Shown here in pieces: positions 35,736 through 44,949 of a DNA stretch of 64,000 nucleotides (position 1 is its first letter; every line of letters begins with the position of its first letter). Origin of the DNA: JAUIET01 sp964352475 (GTDB lineage: Bacteria > Pseudomonadota > Gammaproteobacteria > Pseudomonadales > JAUIET01). The notes under the pieces are model-generated. The model had not been told where the DNA came from. It did no database searches and saw only the letters and a program-made list of their open reading frames with translations. Location: assembly GCA_964352475.1 (NCBI GenBank), contig CAYGSL010000017.1, positions 16,819-80,818 on the forward strand, in the 5' to 3' direction. Made by a program: the position numbers and the translations under genes.

Positions 35736-36656
35736 ATGAAAACTCTGATAGTTGGTGGAACCGGACTGGTTGGTGGACACGCTGCTCTGCATTTAAGCGA
35801 AAAAGGTCATGATGTAACCATTATGTCTCGCAACAAACCTACCGCTCACGCACTCCAGGATACAAAGTTTCTCAGCTGTAATTATATTGAAGACGACGTA
35901 AGCGACGGCCGCCTGGATGGTTTTGATGCGATGGTGTTCGCAGCAGCGCAAGACATTCGCCAACTACCCATGGATGGCTCAATAGCGCCCGACGCATTTT
36001 ATAAGAAAGTCAATGATGATGCCGTCCCTCGATTCTTTGAGGCGGCTAAGGCTGCCGGCATAACTCGAACAGCGTACGTTGGCAGTTTCTATCCCCAGGT
36101 TGCTCCAGAGCGTATTGAGCTGGACCCGTATGTAAACTCACGCCACGTTACGGATGAATCAATACGAGCGCTGAGTAACGATGAGTTTAATGTCTGCAGT
36201 CTTAACGCCCCATTCATTCTCGGCGAACTGCCTGGCCTCGATATCCCGCACATACTCGGCCTGATTGCATACGTTAGCGGTCAGTTGCCCGACCTGCCAT
36301 TATTCGCGCCAGTTGGCGGCACCAACCATATCACCGCAAAATCCGTTGCCGAATCAATTGAAGGCGCATTGGCACGCGGTGAAAGCGGCAAAGCCTATTT
36401 AATCGGTGACCAAAACTATACATGGAAGGAGTATCTGGAAGCATGGGCATCAGCGGCTGGTGCACCGGTAGATCTGGACGTTAGATCTGATGATCACCCG
36501 ATACTGCCCAACGCAATTATGTTCGCCGGCGCCGGGGCTCTGGTCAATTATGAGCCTGATGCACAAGAGTCTGCTCTGCTTGCTTATAGCCGTAATCAAG
36601 TCGGCGGGGAGATAGAGTCAATGGTCCAGTCTGCGTTGGCTAGCGCACAGGGATGA
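35736..36656 (+). CDS. NAD(P)-binding epimerase/NmrA-like protein
   Basis: Rossmann-fold protein of 306 residues starting MKTLIVGGTGLVGGHAALHL, an extended/atypical SDR signature. The start is set by AAAAGGATA upstream. A VGSFYPQVAPERIELDPYVNSR segment in place of a clear YxxxK suggests an atypical (NmrA/isoflavone-reductase-like) SDR rather than a classical sugar epimerase. The stop overlaps the TesB start by four bases (ATGA), so the two are coupled. It might act on a CoA-linked or hydrophobic ketone whose thioester the next enzyme cleaves, which is inference. Confidence 0.83.
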   Translation: MKTLIVGGTGLVGGHAALHLSEKGHDVTIMSRNKPTAHALQDTKFLSCNYIEDDVSDGRLDGFDAMVFAAAQDIRQLPMDGSIAPDAFYKKVNDDAVPRFFEAAKAAGITRTAYVGSFYPQVAPERIELDPYVNSRHVTDESIRALSNDEFNVCSLNAPFILGELPGLDIPHILGLIAYVSGQLPDLPLFAPVGGTNHITAKSVAESIEGALARGESGKAYLIGDQNYTWKEYLEAWASAAGAPVDLDVRSDDHPILPNAIMFAGAGALVNYEPDAQESALLAYSRNQVGGEIESMVQSALASAQG

Positions 36657-37507
36657 GCCTGCAGATCCTACTGGATTCGTTTCAGCTTCAAGCTGGTAAT
36701 CCTTCTGAATCATTTGCGGAATTTATTGGATACTGCGAAGACTCTGGAGCGGGACGTGCCTATGGCGGTCATGTCATGGCGCAAGCCATGAGTGCCGCAC
36801 AGCGCACTGTAGACCCGGCATATTGGGTTCATTCGATGAATTGCAATTTCTATCGGCCCGGTGCGCCTGAACAAGCTATTCACTATCGCGTTGAGCAATT
36901 GCGGAATGGGCGATCCTTCGCAACCCGTTTGGTACAGGCTTACCAAGACGAAAAGCCGATTTTTACAGCCACGCTTTCATTTCAAACAGAAGAGTCTAGT
37001 TTTGAACACAGCGTAGGCATGCCCGAAGTAGTGGCACCTGAGGCGCTAGATAGCAATGACTTGCGAATAAACGAGTACTTTGAACAAAATGGTATAGACC
37101 ACAAATACAGCTGGCCTATTGACGTACGCTATGCAGACCCCGTTGATATTCTAAACCCGCAACCTAAAGAGCCACGAGATCTGGTGTGGATGAAAGCCAA
37201 TGGCGAAATGCCTGATGACCCGCACGCACACCTGCAAATGTTTGCTTACGGATCTGACAATCCAATAGGTTCGCCCGCTTTTAACCCACATGGTAAGAAT
37301 CCATTTTTACCAGACGTGATGTCAGCGACCATTTCGCATAACCTTTGGATTCATCGGCCTGTACGCATGGACGAATGGCTGTTGTTTGATATCAACAGCG
37401 ATGTTAGCCATGGCGGTAGAGGAATGGCACATGGCAGAGTGTTTAACCAGCAGCAACAACTAGTAGCCAGCGTGGCGCAGGAGTTGGTTATGCGCTTGCG
37501 TCGGTAG
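36653..37507 (+). CDS. tesB: Acyl-CoA thioesterase II
   Basis: Double-hotdog thioesterase of 284 residues that hydrolyses acyl-CoA to the free acid and CoA. Recognisable are GRAYGGHVMAQAMSAAQRTV in the first hotdog, MNCNFYRPGAPEQAIHYRVEQLRNGRSFATRLVQAYQ, and the second hotdog with WLLFDINSDVSHGGRGMAHGRVFNQQQQLVASVAQELV, where the family's catalytic Asp lies. It is coupled to the preceding NAD-binding gene. It probably relieves CoA sequestration by bulky intermediates made by the acyl-CoA dehydrogenase and hydratase genes. Confidence 0.92.
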   Translation: MSLQILLDSFQLQAGNPSESFAEFIGYCEDSGAGRAYGGHVMAQAMSAAQRTVDPAYWVHSMNCNFYRPGAPEQAIHYRVEQLRNGRSFATRLVQAYQDEKPIFTATLSFQTEESSFEHSVGMPEVVAPEALDSNDLRINEYFEQNGIDHKYSWPIDVRYADPVDILNPQPKEPRDLVWMKANGEMPDDPHAHLQMFAYGSDNPIGSPAFNPHGKNPFLPDVMSATISHNLWIHRPVRMDEWLLFDINSDVSHGGRGMAHGRVFNQQQQLVASVAQELVMRLRR

Positions 37508-37532
37508 CGAACACAACAACCCGGAGATAATC

Positions 37533-38006
37533 ATGAAACCTATCACCCGTCGCCCACTGGACCTCGCACTGATAACGTTCTTCTCAATATCGGTTTTGTA
37601 TGGCTTCCTGTTCAGCCTGCCGGAAGGGCTAGGTGTTCCTGTGTCGGCAGACAGCCCCTGGCCACCGCTTCAAGCCTTGCACGAATGGGCAGTGGCGGAG
37701 GAACCTGCCCACTTGGACCCGCCGCCGAACCTTATCGCCGCCACTTTGTTTGATGGTTTGTTCCAAGCGCCCTGTTTGTTGTTTGTCATCATAGGATTGG
37801 TCCGGCAGAGAAGCTGGCTAAGACCTTTGGGGCTGTTTTATTCAGGGGCGGCTGTGACTAATATGTTTTTCTACTTTGTACAAACCTTTCTAGGTGATCA
37901 TCCGCCACCTAACACAGGCTATTATCTCGCGTTCAATCTGCCTTGGTTGATAGCACCCGCCATACTTGGTTTGCGTGTGTTCCTGGCGAAAGACTTAATT
38001 AACTGA
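37533..38006 (+). CDS. EXPERA-like four-helix membrane protein
   Basis: Membrane protein of 157 residues with about four helices (near residues 11-28, 66-88, 97-116 and 130-150). The last helix, AFNLPWLIAPAILGLRVFL, and an earlier LFDGLFQAPCLLFVII match the pattern of EXPERA-domain proteins (emopamil-binding protein/delta8-delta7 sterol isomerase, TM6SF2, sigma-2 receptor/TMEM97), which bind sterol-like ligands. The family match is by eye and not secure. It is third in a run after the NAD-binding and TesB genes, 25 bases downstream. It converges with the SCO-MauG fusion, with a 12-base gap. Confidence 0.6.
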   Translation: MKPITRRPLDLALITFFSISVLYGFLFSLPEGLGVPVSADSPWPPLQALHEWAVAEEPAHLDPPPNLIAATLFDGLFQAPCLLFVIIGLVRQRSWLRPLGLFYSGAAVTNMFFYFVQTFLGDHPPPNTGYYLAFNLPWLIAPAILGLRVFLAKDLIN

Positions 38007-38018
38007 AAACGGTGGCAA

Positions 38019-39989
38019 CTACTCCACGTTACTGATTTTTGCGGCGAATGCGTCGCTTATCAACGCGTCGATATTGTCACCGGTTAAAGACTGCAAGAAA
38101 GTAAGCAGATCATTCAGCTCGCCTTGAGTAAGGCCTAGCGGGCGCATTAATGGATCCAACAGTGGATTCGACTCTCCGCCGCGATTATAGAAATCGAGCA
38201 CGTCTTTCAATGTCGCCAGTGATCCGTCGTGCATGTATGGTGCAGACAGCGCAATGTTGCGCAAACCTGCTGTACGGTACTTCCAGCGATCATCCGGGTT
38301 TTGAGTAATTTCGTAGCGCCCCAGATCACTTGGAATCGGTTCGGAGGCGCCGGCTATCGTGCTGGTATCTACGTCAATCCATACGCCGGGCGCCAGCAAT
38401 ACTTTCCTGGTTGCAGGTTCCGTGTACATAGATCTGGCGTATCCGATACCCGTGTTATGCAATAGAGAATCGGTGAACAGTGCTGAGCGCTCGCCCATAG
38501 AATGGCAGCTGACACAAGATGCCTTCCCAACGAATAACTCGAACCCGCGCTTTACGCGTTCTGATACCGCACTGTCGTCTTTGCCGAAATACCAGCGATC
38601 AAACGGGCTATTCGCCGACAGCAAGGTACGCTGATAGCTGGCGAACGCTTCGCCAACGGTTTGCATATTGATCTGATCTTTCCCAAACGACTTTTCAAAA
38701 TCTTTCTTGTATTCAGGGTCGCTCTTGATTTTATCAATGACAAAACCTACAGAAGGATTGGCCATTTCGTTGTGAGCAAGCAATGGCGCCCAGATTTGTT
38801 GTTCCAGCGAAGTTTCTCTGGCGTCATGAAACAAGTTGGGTAAGAGCGCCGCGTTATACAAACTTGGCGCATTGCGGCGCACAGTTCTACCTTCCAGGCC
38901 TACCGCTGTGGCTAACTCATTGCTTGCGAAGCCTTGCTCAGGCACGTGGCACATGGCGCAGGAAAACGTATTGTTGAGAGATAAACGCCGGTCAAAAAAC
39001 AAAGTGCGACCAAGTTCGATTTTATCTTTAGTCAAACTCTTCAGTTCGGACTTAGGCAACGCAGGTAGACCAAGACCGGGCTTACGAGCATTCGCCAACA
39101 AATTCATGGCACGCCCGGTGCGTTGCTGGAGGCTATCGGCTTGCGTAGTGTAAGCTGTTTGTTCGTAGCCCCCTTTGAAATCTCCTGCACCATGCAGGCT
39201 GGCAGTATGGCCGGAGTTACTTTGTTGCTTGATCTCCCTGGCTTGCTCAGCGTCCGCCATCGCAAGTGTTTCAAGATCATTCAATACCGTGGTTGGATGC
39301 AAAAAAGACGTGCTGTAAATATTACGGAACCGGCGTTGCTTGTCGATCAAAAACACGCGCAATATGTGCGAAATGGCACCGCTGGCCTCGCCGCTTTCAT
39401 CCAGCTCACGTAACACTGATTGGTCGTATTGCGCCAGTATTGGATCGAGCTCTTGCAGCGATGCCGTGGTCACAAACCGCCAATCGAAACCCGGTTTAAC
39501 AAAGGAAGAACCATATTTCCGCATCGCTTGCGGAGTGTCGTTGCCTGGATCAAAGCTCAGACTCACAAAGCGGACCTGATCGCGCAACAGGTCGCTGCGC
39601 ATAACCGCGTTTTGAACTTTGCTCGTTACAAACGTTGCCAAAGGACAACCGTTTACATCATCACACTGCGTATAGATAAAGCTCAACAGCACATAACGGT
39701 CGCCTAACAGATCATGCAGTTGCACAGCTTGCCCATCGCTAAGCAGTACCGGCCCGTTTCCAGCAAGGCCCAACTCAGGCAAGCGGTAACTGCCTGCCGC
39801 AGGCGCGTCAAAGCGCAGCGCCTGGTAACCAGGCGCCAGCACTTCTATTTGCTTTTCAACAGGTTTACTGTCTATCGATGGCGAAGAGTCATCTTCGTGC
39901 TTGTGATCGCTGTGCGAGAGTGCAGCAGCACCGTGCAACAAACTGCATAACACGGCACTGCTCAGCCACAGCAGCTTTGGCCTACCCAT
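38019..39989 (-). CDS. SCO1/SenC - di-haem cytochrome c peroxidase (MauG-like) fusion protein
   Basis: Exported 656-residue two-domain protein. Residues 1-24 look like a signal peptide, followed by a His/Asp-rich segment (HSDHKHEDDSS). Residues about 80-245 form a SCO1/SenC thioredoxin-like domain, with the copper-binding Cys pair at 109 and 115 (spaced by five residues instead of the usual three) and His208 in SHILRVFLID. Residues about 300-640 form a MauG/cytochrome c peroxidase-type domain with two haem-c sites, CAMCH (344-348) and CVSCH (492-496), and GRTLFFDRRLSLNNT. It follows the methanethiol oxidase gene by 6 bases. In known mtoX loci SCO and MauG are separate genes, so this is a fusion of the two maturation partners. 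It probably delivers copper and/or oxidatively matures MtoX. Confidence 0.9.
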   Translation of the reverse strand: MGRPKLLWLSSAVLCSLLHGAAALSHSDHKHEDDSSPSIDSKPVEKQIEVLAPGYQALRFDAPAAGSYRLPELGLAGNGPVLLSDGQAVQLHDLLGDRYVLLSFIYTQCDDVNGCPLATFVTSKVQNAVMRSDLLRDQVRFVSLSFDPGNDTPQAMRKYGSSFVKPGFDWRFVTTASLQELDPILAQYDQSVLRELDESGEASGAISHILRVFLIDKQRRFRNIYSTSFLHPTTVLNDLETLAMADAEQAREIKQQSNSGHTASLHGAGDFKGGYEQTAYTTQADSLQQRTGRAMNLLANARKPGLGLPALPKSELKSLTKDKIELGRTLFFDRRLSLNNTFSCAMCHVPEQGFASNELATAVGLEGRTVRRNAPSLYNAALLPNLFHDARETSLEQQIWAPLLAHNEMANPSVGFVIDKIKSDPEYKKDFEKSFGKDQINMQTVGEAFASYQRTLLSANSPFDRWYFGKDDSAVSERVKRGFELFVGKASCVSCHSMGERSALFTDSLLHNTGIGYARSMYTEPATRKVLLAPGVWIDVDTSTIAGASEPIPSDLGRYEITQNPDDRWKYRTAGLRNIALSAPYMHDGSLATLKDVLDFYNRGGESNPLLDPLMRPLGLTQGELNDLLTFLQSLTGDNIDALISDAFAAKISNVE

Positions 39990-39995
39990 AGTCGA

Positions 39996-41348
39996 CTACT
40001 GCTTGGCTAATTCCCGCTTATCGAGGCTTGCAGGTCTGCCGCTAGCGTATAGCGAGTATGCACCGAAGCGCATTTGATGCGGCATACCCATTTTCTCAGC
40101 CATAAAGTCTATTGAGAACTGATGCTTCAGTGTCTTACCGTCCCAGTCATAAGCCTTGAAGTACTGAAGATCACCCTCTTCCGCTTCAACCTTATCCCAG
40201 TTCGCAAGCAACGAAGAAGTGAAGTAAATGCGAGTGCCGTCCCAGCTCTGTGAGGTCATATTGATTTGCGCACCAATTTTCTTGGTGTACACCTCCTCAG
40301 GAGCAAATGGATCACTGATATCAAACGCACGCGCTGTACCATCATTCCAGGTGTCTACCCAAAGCAGGTTGTCATCAGCTGTGATAGAGATGTCTACCGG
40401 CAGCGGTATTTTGCTGGCATCGGCAATATCAGCAACATCTTTGGCCTGCCACTCGCCAGCATCATCTTCGTAAATCAACCAGATCTTTGAGGTTAAGGCT
40501 GTGGTGGTGAAGCAATAGTTGTTCTGAGAGCCCCAGGCACAGCGAATTTCCAAAGGCGCGCCCGGTACATCAAGCACCTTCTTGGGTTTGCGGGTATGCA
40601 GATCCCAGATCACAACGGTGTTGCCAAACCGTTTCATGGCTTCGGCATCGCCCATCAGTTTTCCGAGATTTGCCATGTAGTTGTTCCAACCCGTAAACGA
40701 GGAAGTCACCATTACATTGCGTCGTGGTAAGGCTCTAACATCGTAGCCGTAGCCGTCTGCAAACTGCCCACTTTTCACAGCACCCTGAAGATTCTCGTCC
40801 GTTGGCATCCAATAGGTGTCTATGTATTCGCCACCATTGGTGTACTCAACCATCGCTGTGCGACCGCCGTGATCTTTATCGTTGGACAGGCCGGTCACTA
40901 ACATGCGACCCGGTAATGCATAGGTTGTGTGTGGTCCAACAACGCCACCACTTTTGGAGGTGAAATTGCCAATTGTTTTATGCAGAGTTGGTTTGGCTGG
41001 ATCGCTATGCACGTCAAAGATGAAAATTTTGTTAGTGTCTAAACCAGCCGCCCACAAGTAACGTCTATCGTCTGTTAACCCTGAATGGTGCGCTTCGTTG
41101 CGCCCACCAACCGACAATGAATTTACAATTTGACCATAGCTGTCGGAGTCAGGGTGCACATCGACCGTAACAAGCTTGTCTTGCCCGTCACCAACGCCTT
41201 CCACTCCAAGAGTCCAGACGTAAACAAAATCTTCCTGGCCTACAATCTTTGCCATATATGGCGACATGCAGGTTTCATCCGCATAAGCGAATGGTGCCGT
41301 CGTTATGGCTACCCAAAGCAGCGCGATTATTCGAATTGTTTTGTGCAT
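39996..41348 (-). CDS. mtoX: SBP56 family methanethiol oxidase
   Basis: Selenium-binding-protein (SBP56) family protein of 450 residues. Bacterial members with this setting oxidise methanethiol to formaldehyde, hydrogen sulfide and hydrogen peroxide in the periplasm using copper. A signal peptide ends at AYA|DE, followed by the conserved TCMSPYMA Cys segment. Later landmarks are GGRNEAHHSG, SGGVVGPHTTYALPG, PRRNVMVTSSFTGWNNY and KMGMPHQMRFG, whose His/Cys residues are conserved in the family. The ATG has AAGGAG upstream (taaggagaataat). It is directly followed by the SCO-MauG fusion, the expected maturation partners. Its formaldehyde could be removed by FrmA/FGH at 5-7 kb. Confidence 0.9.
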   Translation of the reverse strand: MHKTIRIIALLWVAITTAPFAYADETCMSPYMAKIVGQEDFVYVWTLGVEGVGDGQDKLVTVDVHPDSDSYGQIVNSLSVGGRNEAHHSGLTDDRRYLWAAGLDTNKIFIFDVHSDPAKPTLHKTIGNFTSKSGGVVGPHTTYALPGRMLVTGLSNDKDHGGRTAMVEYTNGGEYIDTYWMPTDENLQGAVKSGQFADGYGYDVRALPRRNVMVTSSFTGWNNYMANLGKLMGDAEAMKRFGNTVVIWDLHTRKPKKVLDVPGAPLEIRCAWGSQNNYCFTTTALTSKIWLIYEDDAGEWQAKDVADIADASKIPLPVDISITADDNLLWVDTWNDGTARAFDISDPFAPEEVYTKKIGAQINMTSQSWDGTRIYFTSSLLANWDKVEAEEGDLQYFKAYDWDGKTLKHQFSIDFMAEKMGMPHQMRFGAYSLYASGRPASLDKRELAKQ

Positions 41349-41381
41349 ATTATTCTCCTTAGTAATTAGCTCTCTACCGGC

Positions 41382-43445
41382 TCACCAGACTTTAACACGG
41401 TCTTCCTCAGACAGAAAATGACCATCGCCTTCATTTACATCATACGCCTGATAAAACTCGGGCATATTCCTGACAACGCCATTAACCCTCTCTCTATGCG
41501 GTGAATGCGGGTCTGATACCAGCATTCTGGCCAGCACTTCATCGCGATACTTGGTGCGCCAGGTGCGTGCGTAGCCCAGATAGAAGCGCTGCAAACCGGT
41601 GAGGCCATCAATCATCGGCGCCGGCTTACCTCCCAGTGATCTCAAGTACGCTTTGACGGAAACAGAAGCGCCCGAGAGGTCGCCTATGTTCTCGCCCAAG
41701 GTAAGTTCACCATTGATATTCATGCCGGCCACAGGTTCAAACTCACTGTATTGGGCCACTAATTTGTCGGTGGCCTGCTTGAATCTTTCACGGTCTTCGT
41801 CGGTCCACCAGTTTCTCAAGTTTCCATCACCATCAAATGTTGAACCTTGATCATCGAAGGCATGAGAAATTTCGTGGCCTATCACCAAGCCTGCAGCTCC
41901 ATAGTTGGCGGCATCATCCGCCGTTAAATCAAACATCGGAGCCTGCAGAATTCCGGCAGGAAACACAATTTCATTCATGGTTGGATTGTAATAGGCATTC
42001 ACAGTGTGCGGGTTCATACCCCACTCTTCTCTATCAATCGGTTTGCCCAATTTGGCCAACTCGTAGTTGTATTCGAACGCACTTGCACGGCGCATATTAC
42101 CAATCAAGTCGTTAGCAACAATGTTCAGCCCGCTGTAGTCCCTCCATCGATCCGGGTAGCCGATCTTCACCGTGATTTTATCCAGCTTTTCTTTCGCTTC
42201 GGCTTTGGTAGCGTCGCTCATCCACGACAGCTCATCGATTCCAAACCTGAATTCTTTCAGCAGATTCCTGACCATTTCCAACATTTTCTGCTTCGCTTCT
42301 GGCGGAAAGTGGCGTTGAACATATTCTTTGCCCAAAGGCTCACCTAGTACCGAACTCACCGTGGAAACTCCTCGGCGCCAACGTTCTTTCTGTTTCTCCA
42401 GACCGCTCAATTTTTTGCCGTAAAAATCGAAGCGTCGCTTAGCGAATCGCTCTGATAGATAAGGGGCAGCATCAGTGAGTACCCGAAGCCGAAGATAATC
42501 TTTCCATACGTCCAGGGAGTCTTGCGTCACCAGCTTAGCCAATGACTCAAAGTGACTTGGTTGCGCTACTACAATGTAAGGCAGGTTGGCAGCGCCCAGA
42601 ACGGTCAACATTCGTTCCCAAGGCATAGTCGCCAAGGCTTTCAACTCAGATAATGACTTGGGGTTGTATAACTTCTCAGGAACTCTGCTCTCGGTACGAG
42701 ACCACTGGCCCTCGGCCAGCCGCTCCTCCAGTTCTATAATCTGTTCCGCTCGGGCATCGGAGCGGCCTGCGCCAGCCAATGCGAGCATGTCAGCTGCGTA
42801 GGCGGTGTAGTCCTTAACGGCACTAACAAAACGTTCGTTGTCTTTATTCAAGAAATAGTCTCTATCAGGCAAACCCAGGCCGTTTTGAAAAATATAGAAC
42901 GCATACTTCTCTGAATTCTTGAAATCTGGCATAACGCCCGCCGCCAACGGAGTTTCAATTCCCCCCCTTCCCAGAGTGGCAAATGCAACGAAGAGATCTT
43001 CAGTCGTCACAATATCGTCAACTAATCGCAATTCCATAGAAACGCCGGCTAGCCCCAGCGACTCAATGGCCTCAGTGTTCATGTAGCTTGCGTACAGATC
43101 AGCAATCTGCGAAGCGCTACTTGACTCATTCTGAACATCCTGAAGTTGCTCTACTATTTCCTTCAGATCGAGTTCTGCACGCTCATTCAAAATGGTGAAC
43201 GTGCCGTAGCGACCATATTCAGCAGGCATAGCGGTTTCTTTGAGCCACACACCGTTGGCATAAGCATGAAAATCATCTTGAGGGCGAACTGAATGGTTGA
43301 TCGCTGTTTGATCAATACCAGAATTTAGTTCAGTGACTGCGCTTGAAGCGCTTGTCGGTGCGTCGCCATCTGCAACCCCCACTGGCGTGCAGGCACCGAC
43401 CCCGAGCAACACAGCAATAAGAAACGTTGAGTGAAATGTATGCAT
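41382..43445 (-). CDS. M13 family zinc metallopeptidase (neprilysin/PepO-like), lipoprotein
   Basis: Zinc endopeptidase of 687 residues from the ATG at 43445, with an AAGGGTGG site upstream; the open frame to 43481 is rejected. The signal ends in a lipobox (LGVGAC), so a lipoprotein on the periplasmic side is expected. The substrate-binding HTVNAYYNP, zinc motif HEISHAFDDQGSTFDGDGN, third ligand in GENIGDLSGA and terminal KVW (CxxW-like end) are all present and at normal spacing. It degrades oligopeptides. It is 33 bases upstream of mtoX on the same strand and could be the first gene of that transcript, though no functional link is obvious. Confidence 0.92.
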   Translation of the reverse strand: MHTFHSTFLIAVLLGVGACTPVGVADGDAPTSASSAVTELNSGIDQTAINHSVRPQDDFHAYANGVWLKETAMPAEYGRYGTFTILNERAELDLKEIVEQLQDVQNESSSASQIADLYASYMNTEAIESLGLAGVSMELRLVDDIVTTEDLFVAFATLGRGGIETPLAAGVMPDFKNSEKYAFYIFQNGLGLPDRDYFLNKDNERFVSAVKDYTAYAADMLALAGAGRSDARAEQIIELEERLAEGQWSRTESRVPEKLYNPKSLSELKALATMPWERMLTVLGAANLPYIVVAQPSHFESLAKLVTQDSLDVWKDYLRLRVLTDAAPYLSERFAKRRFDFYGKKLSGLEKQKERWRRGVSTVSSVLGEPLGKEYVQRHFPPEAKQKMLEMVRNLLKEFRFGIDELSWMSDATKAEAKEKLDKITVKIGYPDRWRDYSGLNIVANDLIGNMRRASAFEYNYELAKLGKPIDREEWGMNPHTVNAYYNPTMNEIVFPAGILQAPMFDLTADDAANYGAAGLVIGHEISHAFDDQGSTFDGDGNLRNWWTDEDRERFKQATDKLVAQYSEFEPVAGMNINGELTLGENIGDLSGASVSVKAYLRSLGGKPAPMIDGLTGLQRFYLGYARTWRTKYRDEVLARMLVSDPHSPHRERVNGVVRNMPEFYQAYDVNEGDGHFLSEEDRVKVW

Positions 43446-43531
43446 ATGACCACCCTTGCTGGCTTGTTGTAGCGCAGGCAATTATCTATGATCCAGGCTC
43501 ACCAGGCGAATTTTATTCAGGACACCTTGTT

Positions 43532-44476
43532 ATGGCGTTTAACAAAGGACTGCACGACCTAGGCAATGGGGTGTATGCCTATCTGCAACCAGACGGTTCC
43601 TGGGGCTGGAGCAATGCGGGTCTGGTCGTAGACGGTGATCAGTCGCTGCTTGTTGATACATTGTTCGATGAGAAACTCACACTCGATATGCTAAAAACCA
43701 TGGCTGATGCCAGCCATGTGCGCGCAGATACCATTGACTTTCTGGTCAATACACATGCCAATGGCGATCATTGCCACGGCAATCATCTGCTCACCAAAGC
43801 AGAGATTATCGCCTCAGCCACGGCCGCTGCCGAGATGGATGAAATGACGCCAGAGATGATGGCGGAGATGATGCGAGCCGCACCCGAGTTAGGCGAACTG
43901 GGCGAGTATCTGATTCACTGTTTTGGCGCTTTCAACTTCGAAGGTATTGTTCATACACCGCCGTCTCGAACCTTCTCCGGAACAACAGAGTTGGCAATAG
44001 GCGACAAAACCGTAGAGCTGATTGAAGTGGGCCCGGCGCATACCGGTGGCGATGTATTGGCCTGGGTGCCTGCGGACAAAACTGTATTTACCGGCGACAT
44101 ATTATTCATTGGCGGTACACCCATTATTTGGGCAGGTCCGATTAGCAACTGGCTGAAAGCCTGTGACCTGATTTTGGATATGAACGCTGAGCATATAGTG
44201 CCAGGGCATGGTCCAATTACAGATGCAAAAGGGGTTAAGAATGTGGCCGCCTACCTTCGTCACATTGAGAGAGAAGCGCGTCAGCGGTTTGATGCCGGTA
44301 TGCCGCTGGAACAAGCAGTGCTGGACATTCCGCTGGCTGAATTTAGCGATTGGCTGGACGCCGAACGAATTGGTATCAACGTCTGTACTCTATACCGCGA
44401 GTTCGAGGGTGAGCAAACCCAAACAGACATTGTTCAGGCGCTAACAATGGCCGCGAGTGCCTGGCGGCAAAGATAA
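43532..44476 (+). CDS. MBL-fold metallo-hydrolase
   Basis: Metallo-beta-lactamase-fold hydrolase of 314 residues from the ATG at 43532, with AGGA upstream; the longer frame from 43427 overlaps the divergent peptidase. Zinc ligands follow the family order: NTHANGDHCHGNH (HxHxDH variant HANGDH), GPAHTGGD, FTGDILFIGGTPI and VPGHGPI. It is one of the broad group of hydrolases that includes glyoxalase II-, quinoprotein- and sulfatase-associated enzymes. It is divergent from the M13 peptidase (86 bases between) and converges on msrB. The substrate is open. Confidence 0.87.
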   Translation: MAFNKGLHDLGNGVYAYLQPDGSWGWSNAGLVVDGDQSLLVDTLFDEKLTLDMLKTMADASHVRADTIDFLVNTHANGDHCHGNHLLTKAEIIASATAAAEMDEMTPEMMAEMMRAAPELGELGEYLIHCFGAFNFEGIVHTPPSRTFSGTTELAIGDKTVELIEVGPAHTGGDVLAWVPADKTVFTGDILFIGGTPIIWAGPISNWLKACDLILDMNAEHIVPGHGPITDAKGVKNVAAYLRHIEREARQRFDAGMPLEQAVLDIPLAEFSDWLDAERIGINVCTLYREFEGEQTQTDIVQALTMAASAWRQR

Positions 44477-44525
44477 ACGTCTGCAACTCAAACGTTGTTA
44501 GTCCCCGGTAAGTTAGAGAATTTTC

Positions 44526-44900
44526 CTAGTCTTCTTTTGCGGCGACGAAGCTCATAGATACCGAATTAACACAGTGTCGTGTATTTTTCTCGGTTAAGCG
44601 TTCGCCTTCAAACACATGACCGAGATGACCATCACACGCTGCGCATAGAATTTCCACGCGGCGACCATCGGCATCGGCTTCACGTTTCACTGCACCTTCT
44701 ATTTCATCGTCAAAACTTGGCCAGCCACAATGAGAGGCAAACTTGTCAGCAGAACGATACAAGGGCGCATTGCATTGCCTGCAGACATAATGGCCTTCAG
44801 CAAAAAAATCATCGTACTTGCCAGTAAAAGGCCGCTCTGTGCCTTTATTCAGAATAATGTGCTGCTCTTCCGGAGTGAGTTCGTTCAGTTTGTCAGCCAT
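44526..44900 (-). CDS. msrB: Peptide-methionine (R)-S-oxide reductase MsrB
   Basis: Cytoplasmic repair enzyme of 124 residues that reduces methionine-R-sulfoxide with thioredoxin. Two CxxC pairs (CRQC and CAAC) bind the structural zinc. HCGWPSFDDEI holds substrate residues, and the catalytic Cys is in RHCVNSVSMSF near the end. The length and order are standard. It may counter oxidative damage, including from hydrogen peroxide made by the nearby methanethiol oxidase. It shares the minus strand with the MscS-like gene, from which it is separated by 49 bases. Confidence 0.95.
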   Translation of the reverse strand: MADKLNELTPEEQHIILNKGTERPFTGKYDDFFAEGHYVCRQCNAPLYRSADKFASHCGWPSFDDEIEGAVKREADADGRRVEILCAACDGHLGHVFEGERLTEKNTRHCVNSVSMSFVAAKED

Positions 44901-44949
44901 AGTTCGTCCTTAAAAAAGCATCAGTGTACTAGGGAGCCTAAGAACAAGT

